A DNA stretch of 64,000 nt, taken from NCBI RefSeq assembly GCF_040403615.1, contig NZ_JBBAKG010000001.1, forward strand, positions 119,399 to 183,398, read 5' to 3'. Source of the stretch: Haliscomenobacter sp040403615 (lineage in GTDB: Bacteria; Bacteroidota; Bacteroidia; Chitinophagales; Saprospiraceae). The position numbers were made by a program, and so were the translations under genes. The notes under the pieces were generated by a model. It was not told the origin of the DNA, searched no databases, and was given only the letters and a program-made list of their open reading frames with translations. Shown here in pieces: positions 53,421 through 62,617 of the stretch; the first letter of the stretch is position 1; every line of letters starts with the position of its first letter.

Positions 53421-55072
53421 TTTGTCTGCTCGGTTTCAAGTTGATCTAGTGCTGCTGTACTTAATTGTACTGCATCATCCGTGGTCAAGTCAACCTCTTC
53501 CACTTCAAAAAGAGCATTAAACTTTGTGTTGGCATTCACGGTCTTTTTGCCTTTGAAACCACGTGTGCCAATGATGTCCATCCAGTATTTGGAATAGTGT
53601 TCGATTATGGCTTCTGACTTGTCTCGATCAGTGGTAGCAAAAATTGCATCCACAATGTCTGCAAATCGTGCATGGTCGCCACTTTCATTCCACATCATGT
53701 ATGGCCACTCAGCACCTGCGTCGAATGTTTGGTTGGCTCGTTGTACTGATTCTAAATGTGTCCAAACATTATGACCCATGAGCAAGGCATAGCTGAAACT
53801 ATCCCAACTGGTCTTGCCATTCTTGCCAATTTTGTTTAGATCTGGTGGCACATGAAAGTGAGTCATGTTGTTGGGATCAAATATCTCACCATTCAATTCT
53901 GCATCTGTTTTACGAACACCCGGTTTGTAAATGCAGATGTCTTTCAGTTGCAACTGACTACTGATCGGACTTTCGTCAAAGTGATCCACAAATTTTTCTA
54001 CTACCACAGTTGGTCCATATGGGCGTGTGTCTGTGGAATATTTTTTGTCATCCACAATGGGGCTCATTCGATAGCTCCATTTTTCATTGTGTGTTAGATC
54101 AATTTCGTAATACACCTGACCGTTAGCAGTGGCCAGGAATGGACTGGCACAATCAAAACTGATGGTAAAGGTTGGATTCACATATTTTCTCACAGCACGT
54201 TGAATCACAGTGAGCAACACTGCCCACTCCAGTTTGCTTGTGCCTAAAAAGTGCATCCAATCGTGAGTGCCCGATTGCAACAAGTTATCATGCCGTAGTG
54301 CCACCAGTCTACGAAGTATCAGGTGTACGTCACACATGTTTTGTCCGCCCATGGCCCAGCCATCAAAGTGTGTGTCTGGGTATTTCACAGGATCACAATA
54401 GTCCTTCATCTCTTGATACCAAGATTCTGCACTGGTGTGATTGTCGCCTTGCAACACGTTTAGAATCTTTGTTCCGCCGTTGTTCTTTCCTCGACGATTC
54501 TTCATAAAGTACTCGTTGTTGTACTTGGTTGCTGCCACAGCTTCGGGCAAGGTCTTGATACCACATGCGTCACTGGCTTTCTTGTCATGGATAACCCAGG
54601 TAGGAATATCCAGGGTCATTGCATAGTCACTGATACCATCCAGCCATTTGAGAATAGCGTCACGCTTCTTCTGTGCTTTGGCACAACCTGAGTTGGCCTT
54701 CCAGTCGCCTTCCCACAGGCCTTTGGCAATCTGGAACCCGCCCGAGTCACCCAACATGAATGTGCTAGGCTCTCGACTACGAACCATGTCTTCTGACCAG
54801 TCCTGCTTGTTGAGATCCAGATTGGCGTGACCACCGGAATACAGGCTCCACTTGTAGGGAAACAAGGCCTTGCTACTGTTGAGCCAGTTCAGTTGTTCCA
54901 TGTCTGGTATACCGCTGGGCATACGACCCGGAGCAACATAAGGACCGTTTACTGGATCACGCTGTTTGCCTATGTATGTTGCATAGAATCCAGAGATAGC
55001 CGGAAGGAACACAGCATATTGACTTAGTCCATCAGGACCCAGTTGTTTTTCAGTAAAATTATCTTGAGTCAT
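53417..55072 (-). CDS. dpdA: DpdA-like DNA deazaguanine transglycosylase
   Basis: 551 residues. LGDSGGFQIAKGLWEG (about 107) matches the DSGGFQ block of tRNA-guanine transglycosylases, MTLDIPTW (about 152) gives the catalytic Asp, and MGGQN, FLGTSKLEWAVLL and FDCASPF follow in order. It is much longer than bacterial TGT and fits the phage DpdA group, which swaps guanine in DNA for a deazaguanine. FolE, QueD and QueE are in the same stretch. Confidence 0.87.
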   Translation of the reverse strand: MTQDNFTEKQLGPDGLSQYAVFLPAISGFYATYIGKQRDPVNGPYVAPGRMPSGIPDMEQLNWLNSSKALFPYKWSLYSGGHANLDLNKQDWSEDMVRSREPSTFMLGDSGGFQIAKGLWEGDWKANSGCAKAQKKRDAILKWLDGISDYAMTLDIPTWVIHDKKASDACGIKTLPEAVAATKYNNEYFMKNRRGKNNGGTKILNVLQGDNHTSAESWYQEMKDYCDPVKYPDTHFDGWAMGGQNMCDVHLILRRLVALRHDNLLQSGTHDWMHFLGTSKLEWAVLLTVIQRAVRKYVNPTFTISFDCASPFLATANGQVYYEIDLTHNEKWSYRMSPIVDDKKYSTDTRPYGPTVVVEKFVDHFDESPISSQLQLKDICIYKPGVRKTDAELNGEIFDPNNMTHFHVPPDLNKIGKNGKTSWDSFSYALLMGHNVWTHLESVQRANQTFDAGAEWPYMMWNESGDHARFADIVDAIFATTDRDKSEAIIEHYSKYWMDIIGTRGFKGKKTVNANTKFNALFEVEEVDLTTDDAVQLSTAALDQLETEQTK

Positions 55073-55740
55073 TATTTTGTTCTAGCTATTAATTCATAAT
55101 CTTTTGTATACGCCTTGATCACACGCTGCGCAAGATCGGGTCGTTGCTGTAGTCGATCAACAAAGAACTTTTGCAACAGTCGCATGTTGGCATTGTTGCC
55201 AGCTGAGTTTGAGTCTAGATCCGGGTATGGAGCAAACCCAAGATAGTCAGCAATTGCTGCATCAAAGTTGTGATCCAACAAGAAGTATTTTCTCTTGACT
55301 GCGGGCAACAGGTTCTCAACAAACTCATGCTGTGGCCACACATGATCATCAAACCTATTGACAACATCAAATATCAAACGCTCAGTGGTCTGATTGTATG
55401 CGTCTATCCATTGCACTGCATCCATGGGCCAGTTGTGCGGCGAATATGGTTCGTTGGGAAACACAGGACCATTGGGACCTTGCACCGAAAGTATATAGGT
55501 GTTTAGGTATTGCACTATTCCACTTACCCAACGGTCCAGTGGATCTCGCAGTATCACAATCATTTCTGTTATGGTGTCACTGTGATCGTCTGCCACTGTG
55601 GTCATCCACTGATGGCGTCTTGCCCAGTCCAACATATAACTACTGGCGTTCTTGGGAATGTTCACAATAAATTGCGACAGTTCCGGACTCACTGTTCCGG
55701 AGCCGTAACCAAACCCGCGATCAACCAGTTGTGGGATCAT
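55072..55740 (-). CDS. Sulfotransferase-family-like protein
   Basis: 222 residues. FIVNIPKNASSYMLDWARRH (5' PAPS loop-like) and VILRDPLDRWVSGIVQYL (3' PAPS site-like) fit the sulfotransferase 2 family. It overlaps the DpdA-like gene by one base and the clamp by 4. Substrate unknown. Confidence 0.75.
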   Translation of the reverse strand: MIPQLVDRGFGYGSGTVSPELSQFIVNIPKNASSYMLDWARRHQWMTTVADDHSDTITEMIVILRDPLDRWVSGIVQYLNTYILSVQGPNGPVFPNEPYSPHNWPMDAVQWIDAYNQTTERLIFDVVNRFDDHVWPQHEFVENLLPAVKRKYFLLDHNFDAAIADYLGFAPYPDLDSNSAGNNANMRLLQKFFVDRLQQRPDLAQRVIKAYTKDYELIARTK

Positions 55741-56459
55741 TTGGTCTGCGCAGGCAAAATGTAGTTGTACACAGCAAGACCAGAATTCACTGTGATTTGC
55801 ATGCAGCCATCATCGGATATCTGCATGGTCTTGTCTCCAGTCAGGCTCAGGATGCTCATGACCTGACTCACTGGCCACGACCAGGCATGCTTTAACGCGC
55901 CGGTAATGTCGTGCTGGAACACAAAGTTACCACTGTGTGTGGAGTGATCACCAAAGAAGAATTTGAGATCCTTGCCATCAGTTTTGACCTGAAAGTTGAG
56001 TTCTTCTGAATTGGCCTGTGCTTGCATTCGCAAACGTTGGATAGCCGCCACAGTGGGTTCAAAAGTAATGTGCCAGTTTACACCTTTGAATTTCAGCGTC
56101 TTGAGCTTGTCATTCACAATATCACTTGCCATGAACCGATAGTTGTTTTTAAAATCGCCTACCTTGTTTTCAAAAGTGATACCGTCCAGCTCACCATTGG
56201 CCTTGCGTGTGACTGCTAGTTTGGCATCTTCTCTGTATTCTTGCAAGTTCAACAGTGTCTTGAGTTTGCCAAGATTGGGCATGCCAAATGTTCCAACAAA
56301 GTCAGCCATTGGATTGGCAAACTGTGCGTCAATAATAACTGATTTGTCTTCGGCTAATCCACCAACTGTGGTAGCAGAATCAGTGCCAGTGATCTTGATC
56401 AGGTCAATACAGCCCAGATCAAATGTGTGTTGTACAATGTCTAGTAAATAGTCTCTCAT
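55737..56459 (-). CDS. Sliding clamp, T4 gp45-like
   Basis: 240 residues, the length of T4 gp45 (228). LGCIDLIKITGTDSATTVGG, NPMADFVGTFGMPNLGKLKT and HDITGALKHAWSWPVSQVMS match the clamp family. It tethers polymerase to DNA and in T4 also activates late transcription. No clamp-loader genes (gp44, gp62) are in view. Confidence 0.9.
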   Translation of the reverse strand: MRDYLLDIVQHTFDLGCIDLIKITGTDSATTVGGLAEDKSVIIDAQFANPMADFVGTFGMPNLGKLKTLLNLQEYREDAKLAVTRKANGELDGITFENKVGDFKNNYRFMASDIVNDKLKTLKFKGVNWHITFEPTVAAIQRLRMQAQANSEELNFQVKTDGKDLKFFFGDHSTHSGNFVFQHDITGALKHAWSWPVSQVMSILSLTGDKTMQISDDGCMQITVNSGLAVYNYILPAQTK

Positions 56460-57661
56460 GTGTCAGTCCTTTTGTTAAAACGTATAATCAATCTTCGGAG
56501 TTTTTCATCCGACAATCCCATTGCTTCTATCTTGGTAGATATTTCTCTGCGAACTTTTTTGATGTTGAGTTGCCCCTTTGTGGTAGCATCCTTGAGATCC
56601 ACTGGCAATATTGCAGCTATCTCAATCAGTGCCATTAGCTCTAGTTCATTATAGATATCTTTTGTTGATCTGTCAACTGATTCTGGTGGGGTGGCGTCAA
56701 TTATTGTGAGTGGTGCGGCATCAATATCTTCTTTTCTAAAAATTCCTGCCAGGGCCTGACCACCTCTGATACTTGTCAGTACTCCGGGTTTTTTTAGTTC
56801 TATCCAACTGGTGCTGTTGTTGTGCTCGTAGGTGATCTCGTAGCCCAGTATCAGTGCATGTTCACGCACCAGTCTGCCGGGCGTGTAGCAACAAAAGTGA
56901 TGTTCCACAAGACTCACTGCACCTTGTTGATCGCAGTTGTTGTAGCTGAATACAAAACTGCCTCCAGGCCTCAACAGTCCAAACACTTCGGTCATGTATT
57001 GCTTGACTATTTCCAAGGGCTTGAAGTTGAAGTAATGAAATGAGTACACAAATCCAAATTGTTGTTTGGGTAGATTCCAAAATATTGGATCGGTGGTGTA
57101 TTCCTTGACCACATAATAGCGTAGCCGCCGTTGATACTCTTCGGTAAACTGTGAACGCATGGGTTCCAGCAGATCTGGGTTGGTATCCACAAAGTACAAG
57201 GGATCCAGTGCAACCAGATCATCTACGCCGGGACTGTGTGCTGGTCTAATCACCATGCCCGGATAGTGCCAGTCGGTGTACAGTTGCAATCGACTTTGCA
57301 AAAACAACCTGGTTAGTGTTTCTATAGACAGTTGTCTTGATAGAATATGTTCGGGCGTGTCGTTCTTCATGTTGTTTTGGTACAGATCCGTGCTGTCAGC
57401 AAAGTACACAGATTCTTGTTGCACAATCAAGTCTTGTACACTGTCTCTGAGTTGCTGTAGATTCTGATCAAACTGTCCAAGAAATTTCTCAACACGACTC
57501 TTTGATTCGTGTAGACTGGCCAGCGAATCGGGCACCTGCACCCGACTGTCTTGAACAATCTTCACAATCTTTTTCAGCTCTCCGATAGTTTCAGTTGCAG
57601 TTGCCTGCACACTCAAGGTGTCCAGGGTATTTAGATATCCAACAAGGTCACTTAATTTCAT
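56456..57661 (-). CDS. Coiled-coil plus methyltransferase-like protein
   Basis: 401 residues. The N-terminal 90 residues form a coiled coil (LREL/KIVKIVQD style heptads). The middle contains FGFVYSFHYFNFKPLEIVKQ and LLRPGGSFVFSYNNCD, the strands 4-5 region of a class I methyltransferase. The C-terminus is helical and basic. ATGA overlaps with polymerase and clamp put it in the replication operon, where T4 has other genes. Confidence 0.65.
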   Translation of the reverse strand: MKLSDLVGYLNTLDTLSVQATATETIGELKKIVKIVQDSRVQVPDSLASLHESKSRVEKFLGQFDQNLQQLRDSVQDLIVQQESVYFADSTDLYQNNMKNDTPEHILSRQLSIETLTRLFLQSRLQLYTDWHYPGMVIRPAHSPGVDDLVALDPLYFVDTNPDLLEPMRSQFTEEYQRRLRYYVVKEYTTDPIFWNLPKQQFGFVYSFHYFNFKPLEIVKQYMTEVFGLLRPGGSFVFSYNNCDQQGAVSLVEHHFCCYTPGRLVREHALILGYEITYEHNNSTSWIELKKPGVLTSIRGGQALAGIFRKEDIDAAPLTIIDATPPESVDRSTKDIYNELELMALIEIAAILPVDLKDATTKGQLNIKKVRREISTKIEAMGLSDEKLRRLIIRFNKRTDT

Positions 57662-60321
57662 TCGAATGAAAACAAACTTGTAAATGTATTTTCAGTATTG
57701 GTTGCAGATGCAAGATCCCATTCCAGTACTCCCAGCAGGTTGTCAATTTTTTGATCCACCACCGTAGCTTCCATCAGCCCATCATCAAACGGCAGTTCTG
57801 TAAACCAGGCAGGCAAGCGTTGCTCATCTGTAGGGTATCCGATACTGGTCCAGCCTAGAGCATTTGACTTGAGCTTGCACACAATGGTCTTCATGCCGTC
57901 CACAATCTGCATGCTGTAGTTGTCGCTGTTCATTCTTCGCATGTTGTTCCAGTTTAGTGCTGCTCTAACATGTCCTGGCATGTTGGCTCGACCTTGCGCA
58001 GCTTCTGCAGCACCATACTTGGTCAAGTTGTTCACACGCTTGGGTGAGCCCTTTTCCCATCCTGGCCTCTCCCGGAATTCATACTTGAACTTGCGAATAT
58101 GTTCAATTACGTCGTCACGTTGCACACCACTCAAGATCTTGTTTAGAATTTCCAACAAGAACTCTTGAATAACCTTGGGCGTGTCACTACGTTTTAGATC
58201 CAGGCCAGTGGCCTTGGTCTTGCCAATCTTGCCGTTCACGTCCAGTCGGTTGCCTTCAAGATCAATGATGTTCACAGCATAACGCTTCTTGGTAATAAAC
58301 AGGCTGCGATCTGCCACCATCTCACGACCACACTTGATCAGTTCGCCCATGTCTCGTGGACAATGAAATGCCTGTTCCATAAAGCCCGGAAACGAATCAT
58401 TCACTTGATCAGCAATCGAATCATACAGTTGAATACAAGTTTCCTTGCTCCACTCCATACGACCTTCTGCAACTTCGTTCTTCAGCACAGACCATGCACT
58501 AAAATAACATGAGTCTGTGTCACCATAGATAACCGCTTCACCCACATGATCATATTTGCCTGTGATGCATTCATTGATGTATGCATCCATATGGCGTGCA
58601 ATAGCACGACCTGTCAGCGTGGTACTCTGTCCAATACGCTTGTCAAAGAATCTACAACCAGGATTAAGAATAGCACCATACAAACTGTTCAAGTTGATCT
58701 TCTTGACCAGTTGCCGCTTGTCCCAGAACGCAATGTCCTTGGGATCTGTTGCTGCTTTTTTCTTGGCCTGCATGTCCTTGCGTTCCGAATACCAGCGTTC
58801 CAGCAGGCCGGGAATGATACCTTTTTTCTCATAGGTGATAATAGTACCATTGGCAGTGAGTATCCAGGGCTGGTGGCTGTCAAAGATCAGTTTCCAGATC
58901 TCTGCTGCTGAGTGAGAGCTTTCTGAGCCGTCTTGCCAGTCAATGGTGATCTCAGTTCCAATCTCGGTGTTCATCACAGCGGTGTATTCAAGACTACCAA
59001 ACAAGTTCTCCCAGGCATCTGCAAACTTGCCTCCGTTCTTGGCCATCTTGTCCTTGATGTAATGGTCAGTCATGGTCTGGCGCAACTGACCCACAATGGT
59101 TTCCGGTCCCATGTTCTGTGCTCGAATGGCCGAGGGGTATAGACTGTTGATATCAACTGACCCTACCCATTCGTGCAGACCTTTTTTGGGATATGCAACA
59201 TAGGCGCCTGCTGCTTGATTGTCTTCCGTGTCGTTGCGTTGCTTGCGATTGGGCACAACAAACCCACGCTCATGTGCTTCCACAATGATGGCCTGTTCAG
59301 TCACTGCCACAGCACCCATTGTGGTCTGCAACAACACAGTATTGGCATGTGCCAGTTCGCTGGCCAGTTCCAGGAAGCGCAGTTTCCGGTCCAGTTTGTC
59401 CAAGAGTGCAGTATCCTGACGATTGTATTCAATAAATTTCTTGAAGTGTTGATTGTACAACTGATCCAGGGTGCCTTCGAACTGTGTCTTGTGTTCGCCC
59501 AGTTCGTATTCTGCAATGGCATCCAGACTGTAGCTGTGACGTTCTTCATAGGTGTACTTGCGATACAATTGCATATAGTCCATGTGTACTCGCCCCACCA
59601 GGTCATAGGTTTCTTGTTCAGCACCAAAGCGTTCAAACATGCGCTTCTTGGGATGTTGCCCCCAGAGACAGAACTTGCGAGTATCATCCTTGCTGAGAAC
59701 TCTAATGGTTCGGTTGATGGTGTAAGGAATATCATAGCCCTCTGAGTTCCAGCCACTCAACACATCTGCATCGTCGATCAAGTCCAGGAACATCTTGATC
59801 ATGTCACGCTCGTCTTCAAACAAGAAGGTGTTTTCAAAATCAGCAACCAGTTCTTGTGCTGTCTCCATGCTCATGTGCTTGGGTGGCACAGCCATGGTGA
59901 CCATTTGATCCAGCCAGTTTAAGTAAACAGAAATAGCCGTGATGGGATTGAACGGATCATCCACTGGTGAGAATCCGCGATCCTTGTTGAAGTCTACTTC
60001 AATGTCGAAAAAAGCTGTGTGCAGGTCCGGAGCATCCTGCCCCTTGTAGTTGTCCTCTAGGCAACGAAAGATTGGGTTAATATCGCTTTCATACAATTGC
60101 TTGCTGGAATGCATGCTGACTTCTTTGCGAAACTCTTTGTTGTTCCTGGTGCTGAATCTTGACACAGGCGTGTCATAGATGCTGCGATGTTTGCCCCTGG
60201 GGTCATCATAGTAGAACACAAAGTTTGCTGGATATTCCCTGTAGACTCGAGTGCCGTTGCGGCGTTCTACCACGTGAATGCGATCGTGGGCACGATCAAA
60301 AAGACTGTCAATATAACTCAT
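57658..60321 (-). CDS. Family B DNA polymerase, T4 gp43-like
   Basis: 887 residues from ATG 60321 (GGAG upstream; the longer frame to 60459 has no site). Exonuclease motifs FFDIEVDF, SGWNSEGYDIPYT and YNRQDTALL, then polymerase motifs DINSLYPSAIR, KKINLNSLYGAI and YGDTDSCYF are all intact. Length compares with 898 for T4 gp43. It works with the clamp at 55737. Confidence 0.97.
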   Translation of the reverse strand: MSYIDSLFDRAHDRIHVVERRNGTRVYREYPANFVFYYDDPRGKHRSIYDTPVSRFSTRNNKEFRKEVSMHSSKQLYESDINPIFRCLEDNYKGQDAPDLHTAFFDIEVDFNKDRGFSPVDDPFNPITAISVYLNWLDQMVTMAVPPKHMSMETAQELVADFENTFLFEDERDMIKMFLDLIDDADVLSGWNSEGYDIPYTINRTIRVLSKDDTRKFCLWGQHPKKRMFERFGAEQETYDLVGRVHMDYMQLYRKYTYEERHSYSLDAIAEYELGEHKTQFEGTLDQLYNQHFKKFIEYNRQDTALLDKLDRKLRFLELASELAHANTVLLQTTMGAVAVTEQAIIVEAHERGFVVPNRKQRNDTEDNQAAGAYVAYPKKGLHEWVGSVDINSLYPSAIRAQNMGPETIVGQLRQTMTDHYIKDKMAKNGGKFADAWENLFGSLEYTAVMNTEIGTEITIDWQDGSESSHSAAEIWKLIFDSHQPWILTANGTIITYEKKGIIPGLLERWYSERKDMQAKKKAATDPKDIAFWDKRQLVKKINLNSLYGAILNPGCRFFDKRIGQSTTLTGRAIARHMDAYINECITGKYDHVGEAVIYGDTDSCYFSAWSVLKNEVAEGRMEWSKETCIQLYDSIADQVNDSFPGFMEQAFHCPRDMGELIKCGREMVADRSLFITKKRYAVNIIDLEGNRLDVNGKIGKTKATGLDLKRSDTPKVIQEFLLEILNKILSGVQRDDVIEHIRKFKYEFRERPGWEKGSPKRVNNLTKYGAAEAAQGRANMPGHVRAALNWNNMRRMNSDNYSMQIVDGMKTIVCKLKSNALGWTSIGYPTDEQRLPAWFTELPFDDGLMEATVVDQKIDNLLGVLEWDLASATNTENTFTSLFSFE

Positions 60322-60391
60322 GTATCTCCGTTTATGGCCGGTAAGCCTTGTTGCTTGCCCGTAGCGTGGGCGATTCGTTGTAACGCAATAT

Positions 60392-60652
60392 TTATAATGT
60401 CTTGCCCACTGTGGTGAGAATTGTTTCCAGCAGTTCGTGATCCTGTTGTTCTTGTCCAAAGCTGGCCTTGTGTGCCATACGAATTGCTTTTTTCAACACA
60501 GCTGGTTTGATTTCTAATTCTTCTGCAATGGCCTTGACTGTGTCGGTGAGTCCACCTTGTAGTGTATCAATCTCGTGCATGACCTGCATGCCTTCATTGA
60601 TGATCTGGGTGAGTTTGATTTTTTGGTCGCCGTTGAATGTTTTGTTTTCCAT
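60392..60652 (-). CDS. T4 DsbA-like dsDNA-binding protein
   Basis: 86 residues: INEGMQVMHEIDTLQGGLTD then TVKAIAEELEIKPAVLKKAI, as in the small DNA-binding DsbA proteins of T4-like phages that aid late transcription. Promoter at 60677-60705; AGGAGA upstream. Confidence 0.65.
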   Translation of the reverse strand: MENKTFNGDQKIKLTQIINEGMQVMHEIDTLQGGLTDTVKAIAEELEIKPAVLKKAIRMAHKASFGQEQQDHELLETILTTVGKTL

Positions 60653-60676
60653 GAGAATCTCCTAAAATAGTCAGCT

Positions 60677-60705
60677 AGTATAACTGATACAGTAGGAGAT
60701 GTCAA
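60677..60705 (-). promoter_or_regulatory. Sigma70-like promoter of dsbA-like gene
   Basis: TTGACA (60705-60700), 17-base spacer, TATACT (60682-60677). Confidence 0.8.
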
Positions 60706-60778
60706 GATGTTGTTGCTCACTTTAGGATTCCCAGTAGCGAATTGGGCCGTCCGAGGCAGCAGCCGCCTGCCCTCGCAA

Positions 60779-61933
60779 CTAGTGCGGTCCTAAGGGTGTT
60801 CTCAAAGTCATTTGTTCAAGTACGCTGGTTAATTTTGTTCGTGTTCTGTTTTCATACCAACTGTATATATTCCTAATTGTGTCAACATTGCTAATAAATC
60901 TTTGTCTGTACTGTTTCCATTGTGATTTGGCGTGTTCGGTATCAAGCAACAGTGTTCGGTTAAGTTCAATTGCTGCGACTATGCGGTCAAACGGGTTGGC
61001 AATGCAATCATAACTATGATCTATCACATCATCAAACATATCAAATCCGAGGTCTCTAAGATGGGACACAATACCACATCCACCAAGGATGATTGGAAAA
61101 TTACAGCCATAAAAACTATGTGCAGTTTTTTCAGTAATCATGAATGATGGCGCTGCAAATACAGACTCACTCACTATTTCTACAAAACTGTCTCGATACA
61201 TGGCTCGCAATCTGTTTTCAAAATTTCCAGCATTGTCAGTGGGAGCAAGGCCAAATTCCTGGTAGATGTTGTAACTGTCCTGGCCAACAGCATTTTTATT
61301 TTTTACATGATCAAATCCACGGAGTATAGATTCTCGTATGACATCATGTGTTGGTCCAAACTGCCAGCCTACTGTGTCTAAAAATACCTGCGGCATACCA
61401 TTGGGATTGTTCAAATAAGTTATCACACCTGTGCGATTGTATCCTTGGCCAAACAAATAACTCAATACAACCAATCTATGAGCACGTACATGTCTGTTCA
61501 GACTGATGTAGGTATTGCTACTGTCAAAGTTTTTGTCCAGTACTGGTTCGATCAAACTGTATTCAGCACGTTGATTTACCCAGTCACCACCCCAGGGAAT
61601 GATATGTAGATTGGGTTCACTGAGTTCGTTCTCTAATTGTTCTATGCTGGTAAACAATACTATTTGTGTGTCGGGATGACGACGAGCAAATCCTTCAATA
61701 CTGATAACTCCTGATTGTTGACGATCCTGCCACCAGTTGAATTCGCTCCATCCATGCAACAGATCCTTGATTCCCACAAACACCACCGGAGACTGGCATT
61801 GTGCGCTTTGCAAAAATCTATCCATGGCCAGGGTATCACAACTCCATAGATAGTAACTTTCATTGTTGCCCGCCAGTTCTCGAAATAGCGGTAAACTGCA
61901 ATCATCATGCACTGCCTGGCTTATTACATACAT
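60779..61933 (-). CDS. Exostosin/fucosyltransferase-like glycosyltransferase
   Basis: 384 residues. The C-terminal FVEIVSESVFAAPSFMITEK, PIILGGCGIVSHLRDLGFDM and DVIDHSYD match the donor-binding half of GT10/GT47-like transferases. A GC-rich hairpin (GAGGCAG/CTGCCTC) lies just after the stop. One base overlap with the next gene. Confidence 0.7.
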   Translation of the reverse strand: MYVISQAVHDDCSLPLFRELAGNNESYYLWSCDTLAMDRFLQSAQCQSPVVFVGIKDLLHGWSEFNWWQDRQQSGVISIEGFARRHPDTQIVLFTSIEQLENELSEPNLHIIPWGGDWVNQRAEYSLIEPVLDKNFDSSNTYISLNRHVRAHRLVVLSYLFGQGYNRTGVITYLNNPNGMPQVFLDTVGWQFGPTHDVIRESILRGFDHVKNKNAVGQDSYNIYQEFGLAPTDNAGNFENRLRAMYRDSFVEIVSESVFAAPSFMITEKTAHSFYGCNFPIILGGCGIVSHLRDLGFDMFDDVIDHSYDCIANPFDRIVAAIELNRTLLLDTEHAKSQWKQYRQRFISNVDTIRNIYSWYENRTRTKLTSVLEQMTLRTPLGPH

Positions 61934-62571
61934 TAGATTTGCCCCGCCACACGAACTGAATACCAGTCTTGCCGTAGCTGCTGCGCCTGTTCCAACATTG
62001 GCTCAATGTTCATTTGACGGCACACCAACATGTATTCTTCCACAAAGGCCTGTTCACTTGCCAACATCTTGGTTAAATTTATAGATTTCATATGGTATTG
62101 TTTTTTATAAGTTTCAAACAGTTGATTTTCGTTGCCACGTGTGTAGAATCCTAATTTTTCTTGTTGACCGGATACCCATGCTCCCCATTGGTGTAAATCA
62201 AGGTCTACATAATAGAATTCAGTTGGAGCTATGTTCACAAAATAATTTTCAAATTCTACTGGATGTACCGGCTGCACTATTCTAGAATAGTGTAGCCCAC
62301 AAAATACATTGAGCAGTCTATACTGTGCATTTTCTAAAAAATCAGCATGGGCTCTATGAAACTGTTGCCAACTATTGAATTCCTGAGTCACTTGACCAAA
62401 ACGATAATTTTCCAATCTGTTAAAATTGTCAGGAACTGACGTTCCTTGATCCAGGTGATGTTCCAGTTGATCTTTACGCAGCAACGGCATGGTGTCTTCT
62501 CCTAGAGAAAACAATCTGGCTAAGAAGTTGCCTGCATGCCCGGGTAGATACAACAAGATCACAGTCTTCAT
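61933..62571 (-). CDS. P-loop-like protein (LPGHAGNFL)
   Basis: 212 residues. VILLYLPGHAGNFLARLFSL at the start and a later FENYFVNIAPTEFYYVDLDL. It is the third protein of a P-loop-like group here (25136, 51861), each next to glycan or radical SAM genes. Function unknown. Confidence 0.6.
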   Translation of the reverse strand: MKTVILLYLPGHAGNFLARLFSLGEDTMPLLRKDQLEHHLDQGTSVPDNFNRLENYRFGQVTQEFNSWQQFHRAHADFLENAQYRLLNVFCGLHYSRIVQPVHPVEFENYFVNIAPTEFYYVDLDLHQWGAWVSGQQEKLGFYTRGNENQLFETYKKQYHMKSINLTKMLASEQAFVEEYMLVCRQMNIEPMLEQAQQLRQDWYSVRVAGQI

Positions 62572-62617
62572 GCTCTACTTATAGGTGCATGAGCCGCAGA
62601 GATTTTTTAGATTGCAA

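Noticed and set aside
60712..60778. Terminator or RNA after the glycosyltransferase gene
   Set aside because: A GC-rich hairpin is present but lacks a T run, and no other support was found.
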